DNA of 64,000 bases, taken from positions 248,001 to 312,000 of the forward strand of contig JAPZUA010000002.1 in NCBI GenBank assembly GCA_027532905.1, written 5' to 3'. The translations under genes were made by a program, and so were the position numbers. Shown piece after piece: positions 35,935 to 44,000 of the stretch (the first letter of the stretch is position 1; every line of letters starts with the position of its first letter). The notes below the pieces were generated by a model. That model was given only the letters and a program-made list of their open reading frames with translations, did not search any database and had not been told where the DNA came from. Origin of the DNA: Magnetospirillum sp. (lineage in GTDB: Bacteria > Pseudomonadota > Alphaproteobacteria > CACIAM-22H2).

Positions 35935-38871
35935 ATGCTGACCAAGAAATCTTCGGGCAAGGCCGTCGGCGCGCGTTTGACCGCCGCTCTTGCAGGGGCT
36001 GCCGGTGCGGCGATGGATCGTCGCGCCTTCATGCGCCGTTCGGGTCTCGTGGCGGGCGGCATTGCCGCCGCCGCCTCGCTGCAGCTCAAGACCGTCGAAG
36101 CCGCCGGTGCGGCAGCCGGTGCGCCCAAATTCGGCGTTGCCACCAAGATCGTCAAAAACATGTGCACCCACTGCTCGGTCGGTTGCACGGTGACGGCCGA
36201 AGTGCAGAACGGCGTGTGGACGGGCCAAGAGCCGTCGTTCGACTCGCCGATCAACCTGGGTGCGCATTGCGCCAAGGGTGCGGCCATCCGCGAACTCGTG
36301 CATGGCGACCGCCGTCTCAAATATCCGATGAAGCTCGTTGCCGGCAAATGGCAGCGCATGACCTGGGACCAGGCCGTTACGGAAGTGGGCGACCGCCTGC
36401 TGAAGATCCGCGAAGAGGCGGGCCCTGACTCGGTCTATTGGCTGGGTTCGGCCAAATTCACGAACGAAGCAGCATATCTCAACCGCAAATTCGCCGCCTT
36501 CTGGGGCACGAACAACATTGACCACCAGGCGCGCATTTGCCACTCGACGACGGTGGCGGGCGTTGCCCAGTCGTGGGGCTACGGTGCCCAGACCAACTCC
36601 TACAACGACATCCAGAACTCGCGCTCGATCTTCCTGATCGGCGGCAATCCGGCCGAAGCGCATCCGGTGTCGCTGTTGCACGTGCTGCGCGGCAAGGAAA
36701 ACAACCAAGCGCCGTTCATCGTGTGCGACCCGCGCTTCACGCGCACGGCCGCCCACTCGACCGAGCATGTGCGCCTGCGTCCGGGTACGGACATTCCGCT
36801 GATCTGGGGCATTCTCTGGCACGCGTTCGAAAACGGCTGGACGGACGAAGAGTTCGTCAAGCGCCGCGTCTATGGCTGGGATGACGTCAAGAAGGAAGTC
36901 GCCAAGTACAACCCCGCCGAAGTCGAGCGCATCACCGGCGTGCCGGGCACCCAGCTGCGCCGCGTGGCGCAGACGCTGTGGAACAACCGGCCCTTCACCG
37001 TGATCTGGTGCATGGGCGGCACGCAGCACACGGTGGGTTCGGCCAACGTGCGCGCCTACTGCATCCTCAACATGAACTACGGCACGATCGGCGTGGCGGG
37101 CGGCGGTACCAACATCTTCCGCGGCCACTGCAACGTGCAGGGTGCGACCGACCTCGGCCTCGATGTCTTGAACCTGCCGAACTATTACGGCCTCACCGAA
37201 CAAGCGTGGCGCCATTTTGCGCGCGGCTGGGGCGTGCCGTACGAGTACATGCTCGGCCGCTTCCGCTCGAAGGCGCTCATGGAAATGCCGGGCACACCGC
37301 AGTCGCGTTGGCATGACTTGGCACTCGAGGCCAAGGCAAACCTCACGGGCCAGCCCGACAACATCAAGGCGATGGTGTTCTGGGGCCACGGGGCCAACAC
37401 GCAGACGCGCGGTCCCGACGGCAAGAAGGCGATGGAGAAGGTCGACACGCTCGTCGTGATCGATCCGCATCCGGTCCAGATCCCGGTCATGGCGGCCGAC
37501 CGCAAGGACGGCGTCTATCTGCTGCCGGCCTGCACCTCGCTTGAAATGCGCGGCAGCCGCACGGCCTCGAACCGGTCGCTGCAGTGGGGCGAGCAGGTCG
37601 TCGATCCGATCTTCGAATCGAAGAACGACTACGAGATCATGTATCTCCTCGCCAAGAAGTTCGGTTTCGCCGAGCAGATGTTCAAGAATATCAAGGTCGA
37701 CGGCAACGTGCCGGAAGCCGAGAGCATCCTGCGCGAAATCAACCGCACTTGCTTTACGGCCGGCTATTCGGGCCAGAGCCCGGAACGCCTCAAGGCGCAC
37801 ATGGCGAACCAAGACGCGTTCGACCGGGTGAACCTCAAGGCGCTCAAGGACATCCCGGCCAAGGACGGCATGGCCGAAATCAAGAAGGGCGAGTTCTACG
37901 GTCTGCCGTGGCCGTGCTGGGGCAAGCCCGAACATCGCCACACCGGCACGCACATCCTCTACGACCAGTCGGTTCCGGTGGCTGAAGGTGGCGGCAATTT
38001 CCGCGTGCTGTTCGGCGCCGAGCGCGAGGGCGTGAGCCTGCTCGCCGACGGCCTGTTCTCGAAGGGCTCGGAGATCAAGGACGGGTACCCGGCATTTAGC
38101 TACGGCATGCTGAAGCGTCTGGGCTGGGAAGGCGAACTCACCGACGCCGAACGCGCCGAAATCCTCGAGATCGGCACGATGGTGTTCGGCGGCAACGCCG
38201 ACAACGTGCCCTGGAACTTCGACACGTCGGGCGGCCTCATGCGTGTTGCGATCGCCCACGGGTGCGACCCCAAGGGCAATGCGCGCGCGCGCGCCAACGT
38301 GTGGAACTTCCCCGATCCGGTGCCGACGCACCGCGAGCCGCTCTATTCGGCGGACCGCGAAATGGTGCGCAAGTATCCGACCTACACCGACCGCGTGCTG
38401 CACCGTCTGCCGACCCTGTTCAAGTCGATTCAGGATCGCGACGTCTCCAAGCAGTTTCCGACGATCCTCACCTCGGGCCGTCTGGTCGAGTACGAGGGCG
38501 GGGGCGACGAAACGCGTTCGAACAAGTGGCTCGCCGAACTGCAGCAGAGCATGTTCGTCGAAATCCATCCGGCCGACGCGCGCCGGATCGGCGCCAAGAA
38601 CAACGACGATGTGTGGGTGTTCGGGCCCGAGAACAACGCCAAGATCAAGGTCAAAGCGCTCGTCACTGAGCGCGTGGGCCAGGGCGTTGCCTGGATGCCC
38701 TTCCACTTCGCGGGCCATTGGATGGGCAAGGACATGCGTTCGTCCTACCCGCAAGGCACGGACCCCATCGTGCTGGGCGAAGCGGTCAACACCGTCACCA
38801 CGTACGGCTACGATCCCGTAACCCAGATGCAAGAAACCAAAACCACCTTGTGCCGCATCGAGAAGGCCTAA
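35935..38871 (+). CDS. fdhA: Formate dehydrogenase catalytic subunit (molybdopterin, Cys form)
   Basis: A 978-residue periplasmic molybdoenzyme that oxidises formate to CO2. A Tat signal is at residues 28-50 (DRRAFMRRSGLVAGG). The proximal 4Fe-4S site is Cys77, Cys80, Cys84 and Cys112. The metal ligand is Cys202 followed by His203 (HQARICHSTTVAG), in the place of selenocysteine in the E. coli enzymes. MGD-binding segments run through the chain, ending in VTTYGYDPVTQMQETK. Upstream are its chaperone and sulfuration genes, downstream the iron-sulfur and cytochrome subunits. The set resembles the membrane-bound periplasmic type (FdhABC or FdoGHI). Confidence 0.96.
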   Translation: MLTKKSSGKAVGARLTAALAGAAGAAMDRRAFMRRSGLVAGGIAAAASLQLKTVEAAGAAAGAPKFGVATKIVKNMCTHCSVGCTVTAEVQNGVWTGQEPSFDSPINLGAHCAKGAAIRELVHGDRRLKYPMKLVAGKWQRMTWDQAVTEVGDRLLKIREEAGPDSVYWLGSAKFTNEAAYLNRKFAAFWGTNNIDHQARICHSTTVAGVAQSWGYGAQTNSYNDIQNSRSIFLIGGNPAEAHPVSLLHVLRGKENNQAPFIVCDPRFTRTAAHSTEHVRLRPGTDIPLIWGILWHAFENGWTDEEFVKRRVYGWDDVKKEVAKYNPAEVERITGVPGTQLRRVAQTLWNNRPFTVIWCMGGTQHTVGSANVRAYCILNMNYGTIGVAGGGTNIFRGHCNVQGATDLGLDVLNLPNYYGLTEQAWRHFARGWGVPYEYMLGRFRSKALMEMPGTPQSRWHDLALEAKANLTGQPDNIKAMVFWGHGANTQTRGPDGKKAMEKVDTLVVIDPHPVQIPVMAADRKDGVYLLPACTSLEMRGSRTASNRSLQWGEQVVDPIFESKNDYEIMYLLAKKFGFAEQMFKNIKVDGNVPEAESILREINRTCFTAGYSGQSPERLKAHMANQDAFDRVNLKALKDIPAKDGMAEIKKGEFYGLPWPCWGKPEHRHTGTHILYDQSVPVAEGGGNFRVLFGAEREGVSLLADGLFSKGSEIKDGYPAFSYGMLKRLGWEGELTDAERAEILEIGTMVFGGNADNVPWNFDTSGGLMRVAIAHGCDPKGNARARANVWNFPDPVPTHREPLYSADREMVRKYPTYTDRVLHRLPTLFKSIQDRDVSKQFPTILTSGRLVEYEGGGDETRSNKWLAELQQSMFVEIHPADARRIGAKNNDDVWVFGPENNAKIKVKALVTERVGQGVAWMPFHFAGHWMGKDMRSSYPQGTDPIVLGEAVNTVTTYGYDPVTQMQETKTTLCRIEKA

Positions 38872-38890
38872 GGCTTAGGGAGCGACAGAC

Positions 38891-39487
38891 ATGGCTCGCA
38901 TGAAATTCCTGCTCGACGCCGAACGCTGCATCGAATGCAACGCTTGCGTCACCGCCTGCAAAAACGAACACGAAGTGCCGTGGGGCATCAACCGCCGCCG
39001 CGTCGTGACGCTCAACGACGGCAAACCCGGCGAGCGTTCGATCTCGATGGCGTGCATGCACTGCACGGACGCGCCCTGCATGGCCGTCTGCCCGGTCGAC
39101 TGCTTCTACAAGACGGCCGAAGGCGTGGTGCTGCACTCGAAGGATCTGTGCATCGGCTGCGGCTACTGCTTCTACGCCTGCCCGTTCGGCGCACCCCAGT
39201 ATCCGCAGGCCGGCAATTTCGGCACGCGCGGCAAGATGGACAAGTGCACCTTCTGTGCTGGCGGTCCCGAGGCTTCGACCACGGACGCCAGCTTCGCCAA
39301 GTACGGTCGCAACCGTCTGGCCGAAGGCAAGCTGCCGCTGTGCGCCGAAATGTGCTCGACCAAAGCGCTGCTCGGCGGTGACGGCGACGTCATCGCGGGC
39401 ATCTACCGCGAGCGTGTGGCCACGCGTGGCTACGGCTCGGGCGCTTGGGGCTGGGCCACGGCCTACGGCGATCCGTCGCGCACCTGA
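38891..39487 (+). CDS. fdhB: Formate dehydrogenase iron-sulfur subunit
   Basis: A 198-residue electron-transfer subunit with four 4Fe-4S motifs: CIECNACVTACKNEHE near residue 13, CMHCTDAPCMAVCPVDC near residue 57, CIGCGYCFYACPFGA near residue 85 and the split CTFC...CAEMC set near residues 119-156. It has no signal and would be exported with the Tat-bound catalytic subunit. It carries electrons to the cytochrome b subunit. No membrane anchor helix is seen, unlike E. coli FdnH. Confidence 0.95.
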   Translation: MARMKFLLDAERCIECNACVTACKNEHEVPWGINRRRVVTLNDGKPGERSISMACMHCTDAPCMAVCPVDCFYKTAEGVVLHSKDLCIGCGYCFYACPFGAPQYPQAGNFGTRGKMDKCTFCAGGPEASTTDASFAKYGRNRLAEGKLPLCAEMCSTKALLGGDGDVIAGIYRERVATRGYGSGAWGWATAYGDPSRT

Positions 39488-39496
39488 TCTCGAAAT

Positions 39497-39541
39497 CCGG
39501 CCGCAAGGGGCCCCCTCGAAAGAGAAGCCCCTTGCGGCCGG
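39497..39541 (+). repeat. Perfect 15-bp inverted repeat inside the fdh operon
   Basis: CCGGCCGCAAGGGGC (39497-39511) is exactly complementary to GCCCCTTGCGGCCGG (39527-39541) with a 15-base loop. It lies 10 bases after the fdhB stop and no T-run follows. It may limit read-through or protect mRNA so that the soluble subunits are made in excess over the membrane parts. Confidence 0.75.
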
Positions 39542-39570
39542 CCGCATTGCCAAGAAGGACTTGAAGCAAA

Positions 39571-39771
39571 ATGTCATCCGGTCAACGCAGCATTCTCTGG
39601 GTCGTCTTCGCGCTGTTGCTGATATCTGCCGCCGCGTTCAGCGCACGCGACCCCGGCATCCGCGAAGGTGCGCAAGGCTCGTATCTGGGGCGCAGCGTCG
39701 CTGCACCCGCCGTGCCCGCCAATGCGCGCGACATGCTCGAAAACCGCGCCAATTCCGGCCAGCGCTACTAG
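39571..39771 (+). CDS. Small membrane protein in formate dehydrogenase operon
   Basis: A 66-residue protein with one hydrophobic segment, SILWVVFALLLISAAAFSA, then a polar tail facing the periplasm if this is an anchor or uncleaved signal. It has a good ribosome site (AAGGA). It lies between the iron-sulfur and cytochrome subunit genes. It may be an extra subunit or assembly factor; similar tiny genes are known in alphaproteobacterial fdh clusters. Confidence 0.72.
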   Translation: MSSGQRSILWVVFALLLISAAAFSARDPGIREGAQGSYLGRSVAAPAVPANARDMLENRANSGQRY

Positions 39772-39794
39772 CGTCGGCAGGGGGGAGAGAAACC

Positions 39795-40901
39795 ATGAAA
39801 TCCGCCAACATTCTTCGTTCGCTCGTCGTCGGTGCCGCCCTGCTGGTTGCGGGCGTCGCATCGGCGCAAGCGCCGGCACCGGCACCTGCGGCACCCGCTG
39901 CAGCACCGCCGCCGGTCGTCTCGACGGCCGCACCGCCGGTGAGCCGCCTCGACGGCGTCAATCTGCCGCCCGCAGGCCCCGGCAGCTACCAGAGTCCGAG
40001 CATGCGCCCGGAAGCGGGGCTGATGTCGAACGATGCTGAATTGCTGCGCGCGTTGGCACCCACGCGCGGCCAGGTCACGATTCCGGACCAGAAGCTCGCC
40101 ACGCTGATCCAGCCCGCAGGCCGCGACTGGCGTGCGGCCGTCAAGGGCCCGATCCGCGTTTGGGGCTCGTGGCTGATTCTCGGCATGTGCTGCTTGTTGA
40201 TCGCGTTCTATCTGCTGCGCGGCAAGATCATGATCGACAGCGGCATGTCGGGCCGCACGGTCGAGCGCTTCAATTCGTTCGAGCGTTTCGTGCACTGGAT
40301 GACGGCGGGCGCCTTCGTGGTGCTGGCGATCACCGGCCTCAACATCACCTACGGGCGCTATCTGCTGCTGCCGCTGCTGGGCCCCGACGCGTTCACGTCC
40401 ATCTCGGTCGCGTTCAAGTATCTGCACAACTACCTCGCCTTCGGCTTCATGCTCGGCGTGGTGCTGATGTTCGTGCTGTGGGTGCGCCACAACATTCCGT
40501 CCAAGGTCGATCTGCAGTGGATCGCAGTCGGCGGCGGGCTGTTCACGAAGGGCGTGCATCCGCCGGCCGAGAAGTTCAATGCCGGCCAGAAAATCATCTT
40601 CTGGTCGGTGATCACGGGCGGCGTTGCCCTCAGCGTCTCGGGCGTGTGGCTGATGTTCCCGTTCTTCCTCGGCGACGTGGCCTCGATGCAGCTCATGCAG
40701 GTGATCCACGCCGTCGTCAGCCTCGTGCTGACGGCGATCGTGATCGCGCACATCTATATCGGCTCGCTCGGCATGGAGCAGGCGTTCGACGCGATGGGCA
40801 CGGGTCTCGTCGACGAGAACTGGGCCAAGGAGCATCACGGCCTGTGGCTTGCCAAACTCAAGGGCCAGGCCGCACCGCAATACAAGATGGGCCACGACTG
40901 A
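39795..40901 (+). CDS. fdhC: Formate dehydrogenase cytochrome b subunit
   Basis: A 368-residue membrane subunit. A signal peptide (about residues 1-24, ending VASAQ) is followed by a Pro/Ala-rich periplasmic part, then at least four membrane helices from residue 118 on. Conserved haem-region sequence includes NSFERFVHWMTAGAFVVLAITG, KYLHNYLAFGF and VIHAVVSLVLTAIVIAHIYIG, with the His residues expected for two b haems. It passes electrons to quinone. The ATG at 39795 follows GGGGGAGAGAAA. The operon ends at a strong terminator. Confidence 0.94.
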   Translation: MKSANILRSLVVGAALLVAGVASAQAPAPAPAAPAAAPPPVVSTAAPPVSRLDGVNLPPAGPGSYQSPSMRPEAGLMSNDAELLRALAPTRGQVTIPDQKLATLIQPAGRDWRAAVKGPIRVWGSWLILGMCCLLIAFYLLRGKIMIDSGMSGRTVERFNSFERFVHWMTAGAFVVLAITGLNITYGRYLLLPLLGPDAFTSISVAFKYLHNYLAFGFMLGVVLMFVLWVRHNIPSKVDLQWIAVGGGLFTKGVHPPAEKFNAGQKIIFWSVITGGVALSVSGVWLMFPFFLGDVASMQLMQVIHAVVSLVLTAIVIAHIYIGSLGMEQAFDAMGTGLVDENWAKEHHGLWLAKLKGQAAPQYKMGHD

Positions 40902-40925
40902 AGGGCCTGCATTTCGTAGACTTCC

Positions 40926-40958
40926 GGCCCGCGCCAGACCATCGGCGCGGGCCTTTTT
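40926..40958 (+). terminator. Rho-independent terminator of the fdh operon
   Basis: GGCCCGCGCC (40926-40935) pairs with GGCGCGGGCC (40944-40953), an 10-bp GC-rich stem with an eight-base loop, followed directly by TTTTTC. It lies 25 bases after the cytochrome b stop. Confidence 0.92.
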
Positions 40959-40976
40959 CTTTGGCGAGATCCGAAC

Positions 40977-41927
40977 ATGCGCATTCGTGCCTTGATTGCC
41001 GCCTTGCTGCTGGTGACGACCCCGGCCGCAGCCGAACTTGCCGGGCACGGCGCCATGGTCAATGCCGTTGCGGTGTCGGCCGACGGCAAGCAGGTGCTGA
41101 CCGGCTCGTGGGACTATTCGGTGCGGCTGTGGGATCTGCCCACGCAGCGCGAACTCAAACTGTTCGACGAGCATGTCGCATCGGTCAATGGCGTGGCGTT
41201 CGTGCCGGGCACATCGTTCGCTTTGTCGGGCAGCTGGGATGCGACTCTGAAATTGTGGGACCTCGGCAGCGGCAAGCTCGTGCGCAGTTTCGAGGGGCAC
41301 AAGGCCAACGTGGCCGCCGTCGCCGTGTCGCGCGACGGCAAACGTGCGGCATCCGCAAGCTGGGACCGCAGTATCGCGATCTGGGACATCGCAACGGGTC
41401 GGCTGCTTCGCAGCCTGAACGGCCACACGGCCAACGTGATGTCGGTCGCGTTCTTGCCCGACGGGCGCACGCTCTTGTCGGGCAGCTACGATCTCACGCT
41501 GCGCCTGTGGGACAGCGAGACGGGCCGCGAAGTTGCAATGCTCGAAGGCCACGTCAACAGCGTGAACGGTGTGGCCGTCTCGGGCGACGGCAAACTTGCT
41601 GCCTCGGCCTCGACCGACGGCACGGTGCGGCTGTGGGACTTGGACCAGCGCCAGGAGCGCCGCGTGCTCGAAGGCCATCGCGGGTTCGTCACGTCGGTTG
41701 CCTTGTCGGCCGACGGAACGCAGCTTCTGTCCGGCGGCGGCGACCGCACGATGCGGCTGTGGCGCGTAGCCGACGGGCGCGAGCAGCGCCAGTTTCTCGG
41801 CCACAAGCGGCCGGTTTGGGCGGTGGCGTTGGTGCCGGGCGGCAAGCTCGGCATTTCGGCCGGTTACGACGAGGTCGCGAAAATCTGGGACCTCGAAACC
41901 GGCAGCGAGATCGACGCGCCCCCGTGA
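40977..41927 (+). CDS. Secreted WD40 repeat protein
   Basis: A 316-residue protein. A signal peptide (residues 1-19, AAAE) is followed by seven WD40-type repeats, each with an EGHxxxVxxVAxSxDG segment and a closing LWD (for example SWDYSVRLWDL, SYDLTLRLWDS), enough for one beta propeller. It is therefore a periplasmic binding propeller with no enzyme domain. It sits between the fdh terminator and a convergent region encoding a cytochrome c; related proteins join WD40 repeats to cytochrome c in one chain, so a link is possible but unproven. Confidence 0.86.
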   Translation: MRIRALIAALLLVTTPAAAELAGHGAMVNAVAVSADGKQVLTGSWDYSVRLWDLPTQRELKLFDEHVASVNGVAFVPGTSFALSGSWDATLKLWDLGSGKLVRSFEGHKANVAAVAVSRDGKRAASASWDRSIAIWDIATGRLLRSLNGHTANVMSVAFLPDGRTLLSGSYDLTLRLWDSETGREVAMLEGHVNSVNGVAVSGDGKLAASASTDGTVRLWDLDQRQERRVLEGHRGFVTSVALSADGTQLLSGGGDRTMRLWRVADGREQRQFLGHKRPVWAVALVPGGKLGISAGYDEVAKIWDLETGSEIDAPP

Positions 41928-41930
41928 ATC

Positions 41931-41962
41931 AAAAACGGCCCGCCAAAGGCGGGCCGTTCGAA
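41931..41962. terminator. Bidirectional terminator
   Basis: CGGCCCGCC (41936-41944) pairs with GGCGGGCCG (41948-41956) around an AAA loop. On the minus strand it is followed by TTTTTG and ends the 41-residue gene; on the plus strand TTCG follows, giving weaker termination of the WD40 gene. Confidence 0.85.
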
Positions 41963-41982
41963 TCTAGCCGCAAAGCCGAAGC

Positions 41983-42108
41983 TTAGAGGCGTACGCTCGA
42001 GGCGACCGAATAGCGGTCGGCGGTCGAGGTCTGCACGCTGTCGAGCACAAAATGCGCGCCGATCGCGATGACGATGGCAGCTGCAAATCCGGCAAACATG
42101 GCTTTCAT
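41983..42108 (-). CDS. 41-residue membrane or secreted protein
   Basis: A short but convincing gene: ATG at 42108 with GGAG six bases upstream, 41 codons, TAA, then a strong terminator. The sequence starts MKAMFAGFAAAIVIAIGAHF, a hydrophobic segment, and ends with a polar stretch closing SVASSVRL. It could be a single-pass membrane protein or a tiny exported peptide. I do not recognise a named family. Confidence 0.7.
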   Translation of the reverse strand: MKAMFAGFAAAIVIAIGAHFVLDSVQTSTADRYSVASSVRL

Positions 42109-42160
42109 GTGAGACTCCGCAAACGAGGCTTTTTGTTGGGTCTGAATTTACCACAATTGC

Positions 42161-42197
42161 GCGCCTGCGCAAGCGGATACAAAGCTGACGCAGGCGC
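42161..42197 (-). terminator. Inverted repeat after the cytochrome c gene
   Basis: GCGCCTGCG (42161-42169) is complementary to CGCAGGCGC (42189-42197) with a 19-base loop, just past the cytochrome c stop. No T-run follows on the minus strand, so termination is uncertain. Confidence 0.4.
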
Positions 42198-42199
42198 CC

Positions 42200-42580
42200 C
42201 TAGGGCGCCGTCGCGCGCCGCAGGTAAGCAATCAAATCGGCGCGATCCTGGTCGATCGCAAGGCCGCCATACATCTTGGTGCCGGGCACGAAGGCTTCGG
42301 AATCCTTGAGGAAGCCGTCGAGCGTGGTTTCGTCCCATACGAGGCCGGAATTCTTGAGGGCTGCGGTGTAGCGAAAATCGCCGACCGCACCGGCCTGGCG
42401 GCCGAACAGCCCATGCAGACGCGGCCCCACGCGGTTGCGCCCACCGGCCTCGAGCGTGTGGCATGCCGCGCATTTGCGGAACACGGCCTCGCCGCGTGCT
42501 GGGTCCGCGTCGGCGAAAGCCGGGGCGGGGAGGGCCGCGGCGGCCAAGAGACCGGCAATAAGAAGCAAAACAGCGCGCAT
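42200..42580 (-). CDS. Periplasmic cytochrome c (class I)
   Basis: A 126-residue protein with a signal peptide (about residues 1-23, PAFADA) and a single haem-binding CAACH site. Length and the KMYGGLA segment with a Met ligand place it among small class I cytochromes c2. It would carry electrons in the periplasm. It overlaps nothing and is read leftward, three bases after the DUF3553 gene. Whether it takes electrons from the nearby formate dehydrogenase cannot be told. Confidence 0.93.
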   Translation of the reverse strand: MRAVLLLIAGLLAAAALPAPAFADADPARGEAVFRKCAACHTLEAGGRNRVGPRLHGLFGRQAGAVGDFRYTAALKNSGLVWDETTLDGFLKDSEAFVPGTKMYGGLAIDQDRADLIAYLRRATAP

Positions 42581-42583
42581 GGT

Positions 42584-42778
42584 CTAAAGCGTTTTGACGG
42601 CCAGTTCGGCCTGCGGATCGACGCGCACGAGCGTCACGTGCTCGGCATCGATCAGCAATTTGCCGACATGTTCGAAATTGACGGTCACGCGCATGCCGAT
42701 CGCGGATTGGACTTGGCCAATGCCCCAATCGGGGCGGTCGGGATGGCAGACATAGGTGCCGGGCGAAAGACGGGTCAT
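42584..42778 (-). CDS. DUF3553 family protein
   Basis: A 64-residue protein with the DUF3553 pattern: PGTYVCHPDRPDWGIGQVQS followed by IGMRVTVNFEHVGKLLID. The domain resembles the KOW/CarD-like small barrels and occurs alone or attached to other proteins in alphaproteobacteria; function unknown. A TATACT sits nine bases before the ATG with no Shine-Dalgarno, so the mRNA may be leaderless. It diverges from chpT. Confidence 0.8.
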   Translation of the reverse strand: MTRLSPGTYVCHPDRPDWGIGQVQSAIGMRVTVNFEHVGKLLIDAEHVTLVRVDPQAELAVKTL

Positions 42779-42856
42779 CGTTAACGAAGTATAGACCAAT
42801 TCTGCGGCATGAAGAACCCTGTACGATACCGTGTCTTTGGAAGCGGTGAAGGGACA

Positions 42857-43513
42857 ATGTCGCAGAATTTGGAATTGCGTTTGGCCGAGCTGATTGCAGC
42901 GCGCATGAGCCACGATCTTGTCGGGCCCGTCGGGGCGTCGGTCAACGGCGTCGAACTGCTTGCCGAGGATGGTGCCGGCGATCCCGACGTCGTGAGCATG
43001 ATCGGCCAGGCCGCACGCCAGGCAAGCCGCCGTCTGCAAGTGTTCCGCGCCGTCTACGGCACGCCGGGCGCTTTGCCGGCTGGTGCCCCCTTTGCTGCGG
43101 CGCACAAGCTGTTTGCGGCCTTGCTCGAGGGCGACAAGGCCGCCCTCTCGGCCTGGAATTCCGCACCCGAGCTCGAAGCCGAAGCCGGCCGCCGGGGGGC
43201 CCGCATCGCATTGCTCGCGGGCTTCGTTCTGTCGGAAGGTTTGCCGCGCGGCGGCGATCTTTATTTCGACGGCGCCATTGCCGCCGGGCGTGCAGCACTC
43301 GAATGGCGCGCGGTCGGCACGGGTGCACGCCTTTTCGAAGAGGTCGAAGCCACGCTTGCCGGCAAAGTCCCGATCGACGAATTGACGCCCAAAGCCGCAC
43401 CGGCGGCCGTTCTGCAGCGTCTTGTCGCCGAACTGGGCGGCAAAACGACATATGTTCCGGCCAAAGATGCGTTGACGTTGGCGATGGCTTTCAAAGCGCC
43501 AGGCGACGCTTGA
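42857..43513 (+). CDS. chpT: Histidine phosphotransferase ChpT
   Basis: ChpT passes phosphate from CckA to CtrA and CpdR in the alphaproteobacterial cell-cycle relay. The 218-residue product has the DHp-like helix RMSHDLVGPVGASVNGVELL with phosphorylated His19, and a degenerate ATPase-like domain after it. The ATG at 42857 was chosen because AAGGGAC precedes it; an in-frame ATG at 42809 lacks a ribosome site. Its direct substrate CtrA is encoded 3 kb to the right. Confidence 0.85.
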   Translation: MSQNLELRLAELIAARMSHDLVGPVGASVNGVELLAEDGAGDPDVVSMIGQAARQASRRLQVFRAVYGTPGALPAGAPFAAAHKLFAALLEGDKAALSAWNSAPELEAEAGRRGARIALLAGFVLSEGLPRGGDLYFDGAIAAGRAALEWRAVGTGARLFEEVEATLAGKVPIDELTPKAAPAAVLQRLVAELGGKTTYVPAKDALTLAMAFKAPGDA

Positions 43514-43634
43514 AGAGTGGCCGGGAGGTGCGCGCCCAAGAAGTGGTGTTGGCGCTGGCGCTCGGCTCGGCTATATGTGGGGGTAGTCGATCAGCCGATG
43601 CTCGGTTTGTGCGCGGCGGAGACGGAGGACGTTA

Positions 43635-44000
43635 ATGAAGTCGTTTCTGGTGGTCGACGATTCCCGGGTCATTCGGAATGTCGCGCGCCGCATCCTTGAA
43701 GCTTTCGGCTTCAAGATCGAAGAGGCCGCCGACGGCCAGCAGGCACTCGAAGCCTGCAAGCGCGCGATGCCGGACGGCATCCTGCTCGACTGGAACATGC
43801 CGGTGATGAACGGCATCGAATTTCTGCGCGCTTTGCGCGCCTCCCCCGGCGGCAACGCGCCCATCGTTCTGTTCTGCACGACCGAAACCGAGATGACGAA
43901 GATCCAGCAGGCGATCGAAGCCGGGGCCAACGAATACATCATGAAGCCGTTCGACAGCGAGATCGTCGAATCGAAGCTTACGCAAGTCGGCCTGCTCTAG
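43635..44000 (+). CDS. CheY-like single-domain response regulator
   Basis: A 121-residue receiver domain without output domain: acidic pocket VVDDS, phosphorylation at Asp52 (LLDWNMPVMNG), Thr in FCTTE and Lys in MKPFD. It starts after GGAGGAC and its stop is directly followed by the cheB start. It may be CheY for the flagellar motor or a second messenger receiver linked to ChpT. No CheA gene lies in this window. Confidence 0.92.
   Translation: MKSFLVVDDSRVIRNVARRILEAFGFKIEEAADGQQALEACKRAMPDGILLDWNMPVMNGIEFLRALRASPGGNAPIVLFCTTETEMTKIQQAIEAGANEYIMKPFDSEIVESKLTQVGLL

Noticed and set aside
36535-36545. Selenocysteine in formate dehydrogenase
   Set aside because: The metal-ligand codon is TGC (Cys202), not TGA, and no UGA occurs inside the frame.
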